Positions 1 through 8,719 of a DNA stretch of 43,995 nucleotides are shown in pieces. A program made the translations under genes and the position numbers. The stretch comes from an uncultured Eubacteriales bacterium (GTDB lineage Bacteria; Bacillota; Clostridia; Oscillospirales; Oscillospiraceae), in assembly GCA_949283375.1 (NCBI GenBank), contig CASDSM010000030.1, forward strand, positions 1 to 43,995, in the 5' to 3' direction. The notes under the pieces were generated by a model, which was given only the letters and a program-made list of their open reading frames with translations, was not told the origin of the DNA and searched no databases. How positions within the stretch are numbered: the first letter of the stretch is position 1; each line of letters begins with the position of its first letter.

Positions 1-161
1 GACCAGACCTCGGCGAGGTCGTAGGTCCAGATGCCGTTTTCATACCGGCTCGCCCAGGTGTAGTCCCCGCTCGCCGCGGGGCGGTGCGCGCCGTCGATCG
101 CCACCGCCTTGATGCGCGTGGAGCCAAATTCGATGCCGAGGCAGCACTTGTTCTGTTCCAT
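1..161 (-). CDS. FGGY-family carbohydrate kinase, N-terminal part only
   Basis: Only the first 53 codons lie in the window; the gene runs off its left edge. The N-terminus reads [17 protein letters not shown], the phosphate-1 motif of the ASKHA/FGGY sugar kinase fold, which binds ATP and phosphorylates a pentose or pentulose. An ATG with AAGGAGT seven bases upstream fixes the start. It lies 42 bases downstream of the GH127 gene in the same direction, so it is probably the last known member of the arabinan operon and would feed released L-arabinose-derived ketose (ribulose or xylulose) into the pentose phosphate pathway. The substrate cannot be read from this fragment; L-ribulokinase-like or xylulokinase-like are both possible. 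Confidence 0.85.
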   Translation of the reverse strand, partial: MEQNKCCLGIEFGSTRIKAVAIDGAHRPAASGDYTWASRYENGIWTYDLAEVW

Positions 162-203
162 AAGCAACACTCCTTCTTGATTCTCTGGCGCCGTCTGGCC
201 GCG

Positions 204-2243
204 TCAGCTCCGGAGCCAGACCGACATCTCCCCCTCCCCCCGGTTGGCCCAGGCGAAGTAGGGGATCAGCTTGAGCGGGACGGGCCGCTCTTCCGGCGGC
301 GTCCAGCGCGTGTAGAGCGGCGCGTCCGCCCCGGAGGGCGTCTGCCGCAGGGCGGGGACGGTGAGGGTGCCGACCGCCTGTCCGCAGACCTCCCCCTCCC
401 CTACCACGACCTCCCCCAGGCGGGCGGTGTCCACCCGGCAGAGGTGGAGGTCGGGTCCGTTGTCCGCCTCCTCGGCGCAGTAGGTGACCGGGCCGCGGGT
501 GAAGGCGATGCGCCCCGCCTCCTCGCGCACGGCGGTGTGCGCCCGGCGCGCCAGGACGGGCATGGGGAGGTCGAGCGAGACGCAGTCCCCCTCCCCCCAG
601 AGGCCGGTGAGATAGCAGTAGCCCTCCCGGTCCGCGCGCGCCAGATGGGCCGGGGCGGAGACGGTGATCTGCTCCCCCGCGCACCAGCCGGGCAGGCGGA
701 AGGCCATCGTGCAGCGCACCGGACGGTCCGCGTGCACCAGCAGCCGGACCTCCCCCGACCAGGGGAGGGCGGAGGTGAGCTCCAGGCGGAGGTTCTCCCC
801 GCCCACCTGCCACGTCAGCGCGCAGCCGGCGTAGAGGTGGAACCATAGGGTGTCCTCCGTCCGGGTGCAGAGATAGCGCCCGAGGGAGCTCACCAGCCGG
901 GCGAGGTTGGGCGGGCAGCAGGCGCAGCCGAACCACTTCTGCCGCGTGGGCTTGACGTGCGCCAGCCGCTCATCCCTCCGGCAGCGCTCGGGCACGACGG
1001 AGAGGGGGTTGACGTAGAAGAAGCGCCTCCCGTCCAGCTCCATCCCGGCCAGAACGGTGTTGTACAGGGCCAGCTCCATCACGGCGGCATATTCCTCCCG
1101 CGGCTCGAGCTGGAGCATCCGCCGGGCGAAGAAGACCAGGCCGATGGCCGCGCAGGTCTCGGAGTAGGCACTGTCCTCCGGCAGATCGTAGGGAAAGGAG
1201 AACGCCTCGCCCAGATGGGTCCCGCCGATGCCGCCGGTGAGGTAGAGCTTCTCTCTGGTGATATTCTCCCACAGGTTCCGGCAGGCGTCCAGCAGACTTT
1301 TGTCCCCCGCGAGGCGGGCGGCGTCCGCCATGCCGGCGTAGAGATAGACCGCCCGGACCGCGTGGCCCACCGCCTCGCGCTGCTCGCGCACGGGCAGGTG
1401 CGCCTGATGATAGGCCGGGTTGGTGGTGGGATGGAAGGGGACGCCGTCGCGCGCGCAGCGGCGCTCCTCCTCCAGGTCGAAGTAATAAGGCTTTCTCCCC
1501 CGCTCGTCGAGGAAGAAGCGGGCGAGGTCGAGATAGCGCCCCTCCCTCGTCGCCTCATAGAGGCGCAGGAGGGCCATCTCGGCGATCTCGTGGCCGGGAT
1601 AGCCCCGGAGCTGGCCCGGCTCCGGCCCGAGACGGCGGCAGGCGTCATCGGCGAAGCGGCAGGCGGCGTCGAGCAGCTTCCGCTTGCCGGTGGCCTCCCA
1701 GTAGGCGACCGCCCCCTCGATCAGGTGTCCGAGGCAGTAGAGCTCGTGGTGGTCGCGCAGGTTGGTGTACGCCTGATCCATCCCGCCGAGGATATAGTAG
1801 GTGTCCAGATAGCCGCTCTCGTCCTGGGCGGCGCAGACGAGGTCGATCGCCTCGTCCGCCGTCCGCTCCAGCTCGGGGTCGGGATGCCAGGCGAGGGTGT
1901 AGGCCACCGCCTCGATCCACTTGGAAAAGTCGCTGTCCTGAAAGACAAAGCCGTAGAACCGGCCGGGCTCCGGGTGCTCCGGGTCCTCCGGGAGGGTCTG
2001 GAAGCCGCGGAAGGTGTACTGCGGCGGCGTCCAGTCCCCCGGCCTCTCCCGGCGCTCACGCATCTGCGCGGCGGCGGCGCGGAAGTTGTGCATGCAGTAG
2101 CTCGGCTCCGCCCCGGGCACCTGGTCGTTGAGCGCCCGCCACTGGTAGGGGATCACCTCAGTGCGCACCAGCTCCTGCGCCCGGCGCCAGAAGCCGTCTG
2201 TCACGCGCACCTCGCCGGGGGCAAACGGTCTCGCGCCGGTCAC
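204..2243 (-). CDS. GH127 beta-L-arabinofuranosidase
   Basis: A 679-residue cytoplasmic protein (no signal peptide) of the GH127/DUF1680 family, whose characterised member HypBA1 releases L-arabinose from beta-1,2-linked arabinofuranosides. The conserved catalytic zinc-site region is visible: YSETCA (Glu362, Cys364) and the cysteine cluster GCACCPPN (Cys440, Cys442, Cys443), corresponding to Glu338, Cys340, Cys417 and Cys418 of HypBA1. The N-terminal (alpha/alpha)6 barrel spans roughly residues 1-440 and is followed by beta-sandwich domains. The start is GTG, lying immediately after the TAA of the GH51 gene with GAGAGG inside that gene's end, so the two are translationally linked. It should act on beta-L-arabinosides of plant glycoproteins or arabinan side chains after import. 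Confidence 0.9.
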   Translation of the reverse strand: MTGARPFAPGEVRVTDGFWRRAQELVRTEVIPYQWRALNDQVPGAEPSYCMHNFRAAAAQMRERRERPGDWTPPQYTFRGFQTLPEDPEHPEPGRFYGFVFQDSDFSKWIEAVAYTLAWHPDPELERTADEAIDLVCAAQDESGYLDTYYILGGMDQAYTNLRDHHELYCLGHLIEGAVAYWEATGKRKLLDAACRFADDACRRLGPEPGQLRGYPGHEIAEMALLRLYEATREGRYLDLARFFLDERGRKPYYFDLEEERRCARDGVPFHPTTNPAYHQAHLPVREQREAVGHAVRAVYLYAGMADAARLAGDKSLLDACRNLWENITREKLYLTGGIGGTHLGEAFSFPYDLPEDSAYSETCAAIGLVFFARRMLQLEPREEYAAVMELALYNTVLAGMELDGRRFFYVNPLSVVPERCRRDERLAHVKPTRQKWFGCACCPPNLARLVSSLGRYLCTRTEDTLWFHLYAGCALTWQVGGENLRLELTSALPWSGEVRLLVHADRPVRCTMAFRLPGWCAGEQITVSAPAHLARADREGYCYLTGLWGEGDCVSLDLPMPVLARRAHTAVREEAGRIAFTRGPVTYCAEEADNGPDLHLCRVDTARLGEVVVGEGEVCGQAVGTLTVPALRQTPSGADAPLYTRWTPPEERPVPLKLIPYFAWANRGEGEMSVWLRS

Positions 2244-3761
2244 TTACTGCCTCTCGCGCAGGCGCAGCAGCACCACGCTGCACGCCGGCAGGGTGACGGT
2301 GAGGCCGCCCTCCGCCGCCTGATGGCCCCCGAAGGGGCGCTCGGTGACGGTGTCCGGGGCGTCGAAGGTGTTCCTCTCATTGCGCGCGCCGGTGACGATG
2401 GACGCCTCGAGCACCTCCAGGCCGCAGCCGTCGGCGAGGGAGACCTCCACCGTCTGCGCCTCCGACTCGGAGAGGTTGTTCAGGGTGAGGGTGATCACCC
2501 CGTCCTTCTCCGAGACCGACTCGGTGACGGCGGGCACCTGCCACTTGGCCGTGCCGGTCTGCTCCACGCCGGTGAGGGTGCTCTCCAGCAGGGTCCCGCC
2601 CTGATGGTGGCGGAACATGTGCATGACGTGGTAGGTGGGGGTGCGCAGCATCCGCTCCCCCTCGGTGAGGATGACCGCCTGGAGGACGTTCACCATCTGG
2701 GCCAGGCAGGCCATGCGGACGCGGTCGCAGTGCTTGTTGAAGATGTTCAGGGTGACGCCGGCGACCAGGGCATCGCGCACCGTGTTCTGCTGGTAGAGGA
2801 AGCCGGGGTTGGTGCCCGGCTCGCAGGTGAACCAGGTGCCCCACTCGTCCACGGCGAGGCCGACCTCCCCCGCCGGGTCAAAGCGGTCCATGATGGCGGT
2901 GTGGCGGCGGATGAGGGTGTCCATATAGAGGGCCTTGCCCATCGTCTTATACCAGCCCTCGGTGTCAAAGTCGGTGGCGCTGCCCTTGATGTCCCAGCCC
3001 TCGGGGTGGACGTAGTAGTGCAGGCTGAGCATGTCCATAAAGCCGTGCCGTCCCTGCTCGCTGCCCGAGCGGCGGAAGCAGGTGCGCAGCACCTCCTCCG
3101 TCCACTCATAGTCGTCCACGTTGGGGCCGCAGCAGATCTTCCCGATGGGGTGGTCTTTGTCGTAGGAGCGGACGTAGGTCTGATACTGGCGGTAGAGGTT
3201 GCCGTAGAAGTCGGGGTTCATGTTGCCGCCGTTGCCCCAGTTCTCGTTGCCCACGCCGAAGTAATCCACCCGCCAGGGCTCGGGATGGCCGTTCTCCGCG
3301 CGCAGGTCCGCCATGGGGGAGACGCCGTCGAAGGTCATGTACTCCACCCACTCGCCCATCTCGCGCGGCGTGGCATAGCTGACGCTGCCATTCACATAGG
3401 CCTTGCAGCCGAGCTGGCGGCAGAGCTCAAAGAACTCGTGGGTGCCGAAGGAGTTGTCCTCCGTCACGCCGCCCCAGATGTTGTTGACGATGGTCTTGCG
3501 GCTCTCCTTCGGGCCGATGCCGTCGCGCCAGTTGTACTCCTCGGCAAAGCAGCCGCCCGGCCAGCGCAGCACGGGGATCTCCAGCTCCCGCAGGGCGGAG
3601 ACCACGTCGGAGCGCATGCCGTTGACGTTGGGGATCCCGGAGTGTTCGCCGACATAGAGGCCGCCGTAGATGCACCTGCCCAGGTGCTCGGAGAAGTGGC
3701 CGTAGATCTCCGGGGCAATGCGGCCCAGGGGGGCCTGCGTGTTGATCGTCAGTCGTTTCAT
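2244..3761 (-). CDS. abfA: GH51 alpha-L-arabinofuranosidase
   Basis: A 505-residue intracellular enzyme, usual length for GH51, which removes terminal alpha-L-arabinofuranose from arabino-oligosaccharides. The N-terminus IAPEIYGHFSEHLGR and RWPGGCFAEEYNWRDGIGP are typical of the family. The acid/base glutamate is Glu173 in FGVGNENWG and the nucleophile is Glu306 in VDEWGTWF. The (beta/alpha)8 barrel fills most of the protein; a C-terminal beta-sandwich begins near residue 390. ATG is preceded by TTGAGGAGAAC. It is the gene just upstream of the GH127 gene (no spacer) and downstream of a GH43 endo-arabinanase-like lipoprotein. No signal peptide is seen, so it acts on imported oligomers. Confidence 0.95.
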   Translation of the reverse strand: MKRLTINTQAPLGRIAPEIYGHFSEHLGRCIYGGLYVGEHSGIPNVNGMRSDVVSALRELEIPVLRWPGGCFAEEYNWRDGIGPKESRKTIVNNIWGGVTEDNSFGTHEFFELCRQLGCKAYVNGSVSYATPREMGEWVEYMTFDGVSPMADLRAENGHPEPWRVDYFGVGNENWGNGGNMNPDFYGNLYRQYQTYVRSYDKDHPIGKICCGPNVDDYEWTEEVLRTCFRRSGSEQGRHGFMDMLSLHYYVHPEGWDIKGSATDFDTEGWYKTMGKALYMDTLIRRHTAIMDRFDPAGEVGLAVDEWGTWFTCEPGTNPGFLYQQNTVRDALVAGVTLNIFNKHCDRVRMACLAQMVNVLQAVILTEGERMLRTPTYHVMHMFRHHQGGTLLESTLTGVEQTGTAKWQVPAVTESVSEKDGVITLTLNNLSESEAQTVEVSLADGCGLEVLEASIVTGARNERNTFDAPDTVTERPFGGHQAAEGGLTVTLPACSVVLLRLRERQ

Positions 3762-3816
3762 ACTCTTGTTCTCCTCAAAAGTTGATTTATGAGCGCCGGC
3801 GCGGGACGCGGAGCGT

Positions 3817-3834
3817 TCTGCCGTGGGCGGCAGA
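3817..3834 (-). other. Small intercistronic hairpin
   Basis: A perfect 7-bp stem (TCTGCCG, 4-base loop, CGGCAGA) in the 99-base gap between the GH43 lipoprotein and GH51 genes. It has no U-run, so it is more likely an mRNA processing or stability element than a terminator. No convincing promoter is seen in this gap. Confidence 0.3.
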
Positions 3835-3860
3835 GCCGGTCGTGGACAGATATGGGCGCG

Positions 3861-5351
3861 TTATCCGGCGCGGCGGGCCTCCAGGCTGTCGCGGGCGTCC
3901 AGGCCGCTGCCCCAGAGGCAGGTTCCGGTGGCGGGGTCCATCACGGTGAAGGTCATCACATACTTCTGCCCGTCCTCGTCCCACTGCGGGAGGAAGTATC
4001 CGGTGTAGGTGCTCTCCCCCAGGGTGAGCACGGCGGCGTTCTCCCCCTCGAGCGCCCAGGTCCCGGAGATGCCGTCCCCCTTCACCGAGCCGTTGGAGGA
4101 GAGGGTGACGGACACCGACTCGCTCATCCCGGCGGTGATCTCCCGGCCGTGGTCGATGAGCTTATACGCCCCGGCCACGTCCTCCGCCGTGACCGTCTGG
4201 AGGCTCTCGCCCACATAGCGGTAGGGGGCGATCACCGGCCAGCCGTCGGCGTTGAAGAACATCTGGTGGACGCGCACCTCGTGCAGCTCGCCCGAGTCCT
4301 CGAAGCGGGTGTGGTAGATGATGAAGTACTTGCCGCTCTCCTCGTCGTAGAGGCAGGAGTTGTGCCCCGGGGAGAGATAGCCCAGCCGGTCCTCCCCCAG
4401 CTCCCCCTCCTCCCAGAGGAACTTGTAGCCGCCCATCAGCTTCACGCCGTAGTTCTGGGCGGTGACGTCGCTGAAGTAGCTGCCGGAGGGGCCCTTGCAG
4501 CCGGTCATGTCGTTGCCCATGGAGTCCACATAGGGGCCGTCCGGGTGCTCCGACCGGCAGACGCGGACGTTGTATCCCCCGTCGGAGTCCAGGCCGCCGA
4601 AGGAGAGGAAGAGGTAGTAGTATTCTGTGTCAGGGTTGTAGATGACGTAGGGGGCCTCGATGCGCAGGTGGTTGCCGCCGAGGAGCTTCTCCCCGTAGCC
4701 GGAGGCGAGGGGGAGGCCGGTGTCCGGGTCCATCTCCTTGATGAAGATGCCGCCGGAGTAGGAGCCGTAGATCATCCACAGCCGGCCCTCGGTGTCATAG
4801 AACACGCAGGGGTCCACCGCGTTGGGGTCGCGGGTGCTCTGGTAGGTGAGCCCGTCCTCGTTGTCCTCCGAGGGGCTCATGCCGGAGCGGAGCATAATGC
4901 CCTCATTCTCATAGGGTCCGGCCACCGAGGCGGACACCGCCGTGCCCAGGCAGCTCAGCGGCTGCTCCCCCTGGCAGTTGCAGTAGTAGAGGTGATACTG
5001 CCCGTCGCCGAGCAGGGCCACGTCGGGGGCCCAGAAGGTGATGCTCTGCGACCAGGCGAAGGCGTCCTCCATCACGCGGAAGACGTCGGGGATGATGGGA
5101 TTGTTGTTCGTCACGCCCTGATTCACATAGGACCAGTTCATCAGGTCGTCCGTCCTGGCCACGGCGAGGTGGGAGCCAAAGATATAATAACTCCCATCCT
5201 CCCCTTTGACAATAGACGGGTCGTGGACGGATACCTCCTCGAAGGTATATTCCACCGGGGTCTCCGCCTGCAGGCGGGATGAGCCGCCGCAGCCGGAGAG
5301 CAGAAGCAGCAGGGCCGCGCACAGCCCGGCGAGCACTCTTGTCTTGCGCAT
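3861..5351 (-). CDS. GH43 endo-alpha-1,5-L-arabinanase-like lipoprotein
   Basis: A 496-residue secreted lipoprotein predicted to cut arabinan at the cell surface. The signal peptide MRKTRVLAG...LLLLLSGC has a lipobox with Cys21. The five-bladed propeller carries the three GH43 acidic residues: Asp44 (VHDPSIV), Asp180 (NAVDPCVF) and Glu232 (IEAPYVIYN). LSPGHNS is also typical of arabinanases. From about residue 400 a beta-rich domain resembles the C-terminal domain of extracellular endo-arabinanases (AbnB type). The reading frame is open further upstream, but the ATG chosen has GGAGGA seven bases before it and gives a proper signal peptide. A strong terminator separates it from the GH43 gene upstream, so it may be made partly from its own promoter. 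Confidence 0.88.
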   Translation of the reverse strand: MRKTRVLAGLCAALLLLLSGCGGSSRLQAETPVEYTFEEVSVHDPSIVKGEDGSYYIFGSHLAVARTDDLMNWSYVNQGVTNNNPIIPDVFRVMEDAFAWSQSITFWAPDVALLGDGQYHLYYCNCQGEQPLSCLGTAVSASVAGPYENEGIMLRSGMSPSEDNEDGLTYQSTRDPNAVDPCVFYDTEGRLWMIYGSYSGGIFIKEMDPDTGLPLASGYGEKLLGGNHLRIEAPYVIYNPDTEYYYLFLSFGGLDSDGGYNVRVCRSEHPDGPYVDSMGNDMTGCKGPSGSYFSDVTAQNYGVKLMGGYKFLWEEGELGEDRLGYLSPGHNSCLYDEESGKYFIIYHTRFEDSGELHEVRVHQMFFNADGWPVIAPYRYVGESLQTVTAEDVAGAYKLIDHGREITAGMSESVSVTLSSNGSVKGDGISGTWALEGENAAVLTLGESTYTGYFLPQWDEDGQKYVMTFTVMDPATGTCLWGSGLDARDSLEARRAG

Positions 5352-5401
5352 GTCCGTTCCTCCGTTTCCTCTTGCGTCAGTCGGAAGGCGTTGGTTCCTG
5401 T

Positions 5402-5454
5402 AAAAAAAGGGCCGCATCCAACGGTGTCTCTGCACGGCTTCCGTTTGGCGGCCC
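5402..5454 (-). terminator. Intrinsic terminator after the transporter/GH43 gene set
   Basis: On the minus strand GGGCCGC pairs with GCGGCCC, with an inner CCAAACGG/CCGTTGG stem, followed by seven U residues. It lies between two GH43 genes of the same strand, so it either ends the binding-protein/permease/GH43 transcript or partly limits read-through into the endo-arabinanase, GH51 and GH127 genes. Confidence 0.8.
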
Positions 5455-5479
5455 AGGGGTTGCCCGGAGAGGGGCGGTT

Positions 5480-6808
5480 TCAGTTGAGAGGGTCCGTCCG
5501 CTTGCCCCAGCAGGCGCGGCCGGAGCCGTCCAGACCGGTGAGGGCGAGGATCTCCCGCCCGCCGTTCTCCCAGTCGCGGCAGCGGTAGCAGACGCAGCGG
5601 GAGAGCAGGGCGTCCCCCGCGTCCAGGCGGACGCGCCGGGCGGTGCGCTGGCGATCGTCGTGCCCGTCAAAGCGGATGAGCTCCCACGTCTCCCCCGCCG
5701 GCGGCGGCAGCGGCGTGAGGTCCTCCCCGGCAAAGGGCTCCGGGCCGAAGACAGGCCAGCCGTCCGCGAGGAAGAACATCGGCCGGACCATCAGGTAGTG
5801 GTCCCGGTAGCTGTACCGGTCCATCGCGGGGTCATACCGGCGGTAGCACGCCGCCCCGTCCCGGACGTGGTGGACGAAGAAGGCGCGATTGCGCACCGGG
5901 TCGCAGAAGGGCACGCCGTGCCCCAGGCCGCGCAGGCCGCCCCAGCTCCAGCCGCCGGAGATCTCCGCGTGGGGAGCGGACGCCCCGAAGCGGTAGCTCC
6001 CCGCCAGCTTGAGCCCGTGGGACTCCCCCGCGAGGTCGCGGCCCTGTTCGTCGAGATAGGGTCCCTCCGGCCGCCGCGCGCGGCCCACCCGGACGTCATA
6101 CCCGTCCCCCAGCCAGCCGTAGGACAGGAAGAGGTAATCATATCCCGTCTCCGGGCGGCAGATCACCGCGGCCCCCTCCGGCCCGTCCGGACCGGCAGAG
6201 GGAGGACGGCGCGCGATGCAGCGGCCCAGCGCGCCGGGCGGCTCGAGGGAGAGGCCGGTGGCGTCGTCCAGCTCCTTGAGGAAGATGCCCCCGAAGAAGG
6301 AGCCGTAGACCAGCCAGGTCCTCCCCTGCGCGCGCAGCACATGCGGGTCGATCGCGTTGGGCGCGGTGTCGTCCGTCCCCCAGGTGTCCGCCACCACGCC
6401 GCGGTTTTCAAACGGGCCGAGGGGGTGGCGGGCAGCCGCCAGCCAGATGCGGGATTCCGAGCTCCCAAAGGCCCGGGTCGCGGAGTAGTACAGGCGGTAC
6501 TCGCCGTGCACATACTCCGCAAAGGGAGCCCAGAACCCCGCCGTCGGCGGATAGGGGCCGTTATCCCTCCCCTGCCGCACCGCGGCCGGGGAGAGAACTG
6601 AGCCGTGGAAGGTGAAGCGCACCAGGTCGTCCGAGGAGCGGACCGGGATGCCGATCCGCTCCCGCAGGCCGAATTGCGGGGCGTGGAAGTCGGTGGAGTA
6701 GGAGTAGTAGCGCTCCGTCACCGGGTCCCACATCATGCCGGGGTCGTGCGCGCCGTAGGGCGGGTTGCGGATGGGGTCCTGGACGTTGAGCCGAAGGAGA
6801 CCATCCAT
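5480..6808 (-). CDS. GH43 glycosidase, arabinanase/arabinofuranosidase-like, cytoplasmic
   Basis: A 442-residue GH43 protein without a signal peptide. The catalytic triad of the five-bladed propeller fits Asp22 (GAHDPGMMWD), Asp154 (NAIDPHVL) and Glu211 (PEGAAVIC). The blade pattern (FWAPFAEYVHGEYRLYYS, YGSFFGGIFLKEL) is close to the endo-arabinanase branch, as in the next gene, but the Glu context is divergent (GPEGAAV instead of IEAPYV). It probably degrades imported arabino-oligosaccharides. Its ATG lies four bases after the permease stop codon, with AAGGG inside that gene, so it is co-translated with the transporter. Exact linkage specificity cannot be read from sequence. Confidence 0.8.
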   Translation of the reverse strand: MDGLLRLNVQDPIRNPPYGAHDPGMMWDPVTERYYSYSTDFHAPQFGLRERIGIPVRSSDDLVRFTFHGSVLSPAAVRQGRDNGPYPPTAGFWAPFAEYVHGEYRLYYSATRAFGSSESRIWLAAARHPLGPFENRGVVADTWGTDDTAPNAIDPHVLRAQGRTWLVYGSFFGGIFLKELDDATGLSLEPPGALGRCIARRPPSAGPDGPEGAAVICRPETGYDYLFLSYGWLGDGYDVRVGRARRPEGPYLDEQGRDLAGESHGLKLAGSYRFGASAPHAEISGGWSWGGLRGLGHGVPFCDPVRNRAFFVHHVRDGAACYRRYDPAMDRYSYRDHYLMVRPMFFLADGWPVFGPEPFAGEDLTPLPPPAGETWELIRFDGHDDRQRTARRVRLDAGDALLSRCVCYRCRDWENGGREILALTGLDGSGRACWGKRTDPLN

Positions 6809-6812
6809 CCGG

Positions 6813-7673
6813 TCAGCCCTTCACGCCGGAGATGGCCAGCGACTCGATGATGTAGCGCTGGAAGAAGAAGAACAGGAGCAGGGTCGGAATGACGGCGATG
6901 ACGGAGGCCGCCATGATGAGCGGATAGTTGCTGTTGACGGCGTACTGGTCGTTGAAGGAGCGGATGACCACCTGGAGGGTGAACCACTCATCGTCCTGGA
7001 TGAAGATGGTGGGGGCCAGATAGTCGTTCCAGATGCCCATGAACCACAGGATGAGCTGGGTCATCAGCGCGCCCTTCATCAGCGGCAGGAAGATGGAGCG
7101 GTAGATGCGGAAGTAGCTGCACCCGTCGATCTTCGCCGCCTCCACCAGGGCGGTGGGGATGCTCGTCAGGTTCTGACGCAGGAAGAAGATGATGCTCACG
7201 TTGCCGAACAGGCCGGGCACGATGAGGGGGGTGAGGTTGTTCGTCCAGCCCATGCGGGTGAACATGACGTACTGCGGGATCATGACCACCGCGAAGGGGA
7301 TCATCATGGTCGCCAGCAGCGCGAGGAACATCGCCTCACGGCCGCGGAAGCGCAGCTTGGCGAAGGAGAACGCCGCCAGCGAGGAGGTGAAGCCGCCCAC
7401 CACCAGCACGGGGGCCGCCACCAGCAGGGTGTTGCGGATACCGCGGATGAACTCGCCGCGGTGGAGCACCTCGGAGTACATGCCGAACTGCCACGGGTCG
7501 GGGATGACGGAGAACTCCGCCGAGAGGATCTGGTTCTTCGTCATGAAGGAGCAGGCCACCATGTAGACCAGGGGGAAGACCATGATCAGCGCGCCTGCCA
7601 CCAGAATGAGGAAGACCACCGTATCAAATACAGAGAGCTTCTTTCCGGAACGGATGCCGTTTGCTTTTGCCAT
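6813..7673 (-). CDS. Carbohydrate ABC transporter permease, MalG type
   Basis: A 286-residue inner-membrane permease of the CUT1 sugar importer family, with about six membrane segments (for example residues 16-40, 82-104, 115-135, 250-275). The cytoplasmic EAA loop, which docks on the ATPase, reads EAAKIDGCSYFRIYRSIFLP from residue 179. It pairs with the permease encoded just upstream and with the binding lipoprotein. No ATP-binding subunit is encoded here, as is usual for Firmicute CUT1 systems that borrow a shared MsmX-type ATPase. Substrate is inferred from the GH43/GH51/GH127 neighbours: arabino-oligosaccharides. Confidence 0.93.
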   Translation of the reverse strand: MAKANGIRSGKKLSVFDTVVFLILVAGALIMVFPLVYMVACSFMTKNQILSAEFSVIPDPWQFGMYSEVLHRGEFIRGIRNTLLVAAPVLVVGGFTSSLAAFSFAKLRFRGREAMFLALLATMMIPFAVVMIPQYVMFTRMGWTNNLTPLIVPGLFGNVSIIFFLRQNLTSIPTALVEAAKIDGCSYFRIYRSIFLPLMKGALMTQLILWFMGIWNDYLAPTIFIQDDEWFTLQVVIRSFNDQYAVNSNYPLIMAASVIAVIPTLLLFFFFQRYIIESLAISGVKG

Positions 7674-7686
7674 TGTCTCTCCCTCC

Positions 7687-8604
7687 TCAGTCCATGGTCT
7701 TGACCCACTTATCCTGACCCTTGAAGTTGATAAAGGTCACGATAAAGATGATGATCGCCAGAATGAACGCCATTGCGCTGCCGTAGCCCATCTGGCGGTT
7801 GACGAAGGCCTTGTCCCAGAGGTAGTAGACCACAGTCGCGGCGCTGTAGTTCGTGCCGCCGTTGGTGGTCATGACGGAGACCTCGACGAAGACCTGGAAG
7901 CCGCCGATGATGCCGGTGATGAGCAGGTAGAAGGTGACCGGGGAGATCAGCGGCACGGTGATGTTGCGGAATGCCTGCCAGCCGGTGGCCCCGTCGATGG
8001 TCGCGGCCTCATAGTAGTCGCGCGGGATGCTCTGCAGGCCGGACAGGTAGAGGATGATGGAGCCGCCCAGGCCCTTCCAGACCATGAAGATGATCATGGC
8101 CACCTTGACCCAGAACTCGTCGCCCAGCCAGTTGGGGCCCTTCATGCCGGTGAGGGCCTTGATGATGATGTTGAGCAGGCCGTAGTCAAAGTTGAACACC
8201 CAGGCCCACAGGATGGCCACCGCCACCAGAGAGGAGACGACGGGGACATAGTAGAGGGTGCGCAGGATCTTCACGCCGGGGATCTTGCGGTTCATCGCCA
8301 CGGCGGTGACCAGGGCGAGCACCATGCCGATCGGGATGCCCAGCATGTAGATGATGGTGGTGCCCATCGTCTTCCAGAACCGCTCGTCCTGGAGCAGGTC
8401 GATGTAGTTCTTGAAGCCGACGAAGTTCTCAAAGATGCTGTTGGTACCCGTCCAGTTGGAGAGGCTCGCGACAAACGCGAAGACGATGGGGAACGCCATG
8501 AAGATGCAGAACCCCACGAAGGGCGGCATGACAAACAGGCGGCCCCAGCGCTCCTCCTCCAGGGCGACCTTGCTCAGCGTTACCTTCTCTTTACCTTTCG
8601 CCAT
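7687..8604 (-). CDS. Carbohydrate ABC transporter permease, MalF type
   Basis: A 305-residue membrane protein that forms the importer pore with the MalG-type partner, 13 bases downstream. The hydrophobic segment FVMPPFVGFCIFMAFPIVFA near residues 24-43 is the usual first helix, and the EAA loop is EAATIDGATGWQAFRNITVP from residue 199. The frame remains open about 60 codons upstream, but the ATG chosen is preceded by AAGGAGGG with six-base spacing and gives the family-typical N-terminus. It lies 115 bases downstream of the binding-protein gene, with a hairpin between them. Confidence 0.93.
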   Translation of the reverse strand: MAKGKEKVTLSKVALEEERWGRLFVMPPFVGFCIFMAFPIVFAFVASLSNWTGTNSIFENFVGFKNYIDLLQDERFWKTMGTTIIYMLGIPIGMVLALVTAVAMNRKIPGVKILRTLYYVPVVSSLVAVAILWAWVFNFDYGLLNIIIKALTGMKGPNWLGDEFWVKVAMIIFMVWKGLGGSIILYLSGLQSIPRDYYEAATIDGATGWQAFRNITVPLISPVTFYLLITGIIGGFQVFVEVSVMTTNGGTNYSAATVVYYLWDKAFVNRQMGYGSAMAFILAIIIFIVTFINFKGQDKWVKTMD

Positions 8605-8620
8605 ACTTTTCCCTCCTTGG

Positions 8621-8663
8621 AAGAAAGAGGGTGCGGCCAGACCGATAATGGCCGGCCGCACCC
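8621..8663 (-). terminator. Hairpin between binding-protein and permease genes (attenuator type)
   Basis: On the minus strand GGGTGCGGCC and GGCCGCACCC form a perfect 10-bp stem around a 15-base loop, followed by UCUUUCUU. In sugar ABC operons such a leaky terminator or 3' stabiliser lets the binding protein be made in excess over the permeases. The function is inferred from its position. Confidence 0.7.
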
Positions 8664-8719
8664 CATCGTTGTGCTGTGTGTGACTGCTGTCCGGACTCTG
8701 CGGACGGATGCTCAGGAGA

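Noticed and set aside
957-3785. Very long plus-strand open frame (over 900 codons) opposite the GH127 and GH51 genes
   Set aside because: It is antisense to two well-identified genes. Its composition is arginine/glycine/leucine/valine/histidine-rich as expected from the complement of GC-biased codons, and it has no domain or ribosome binding site.
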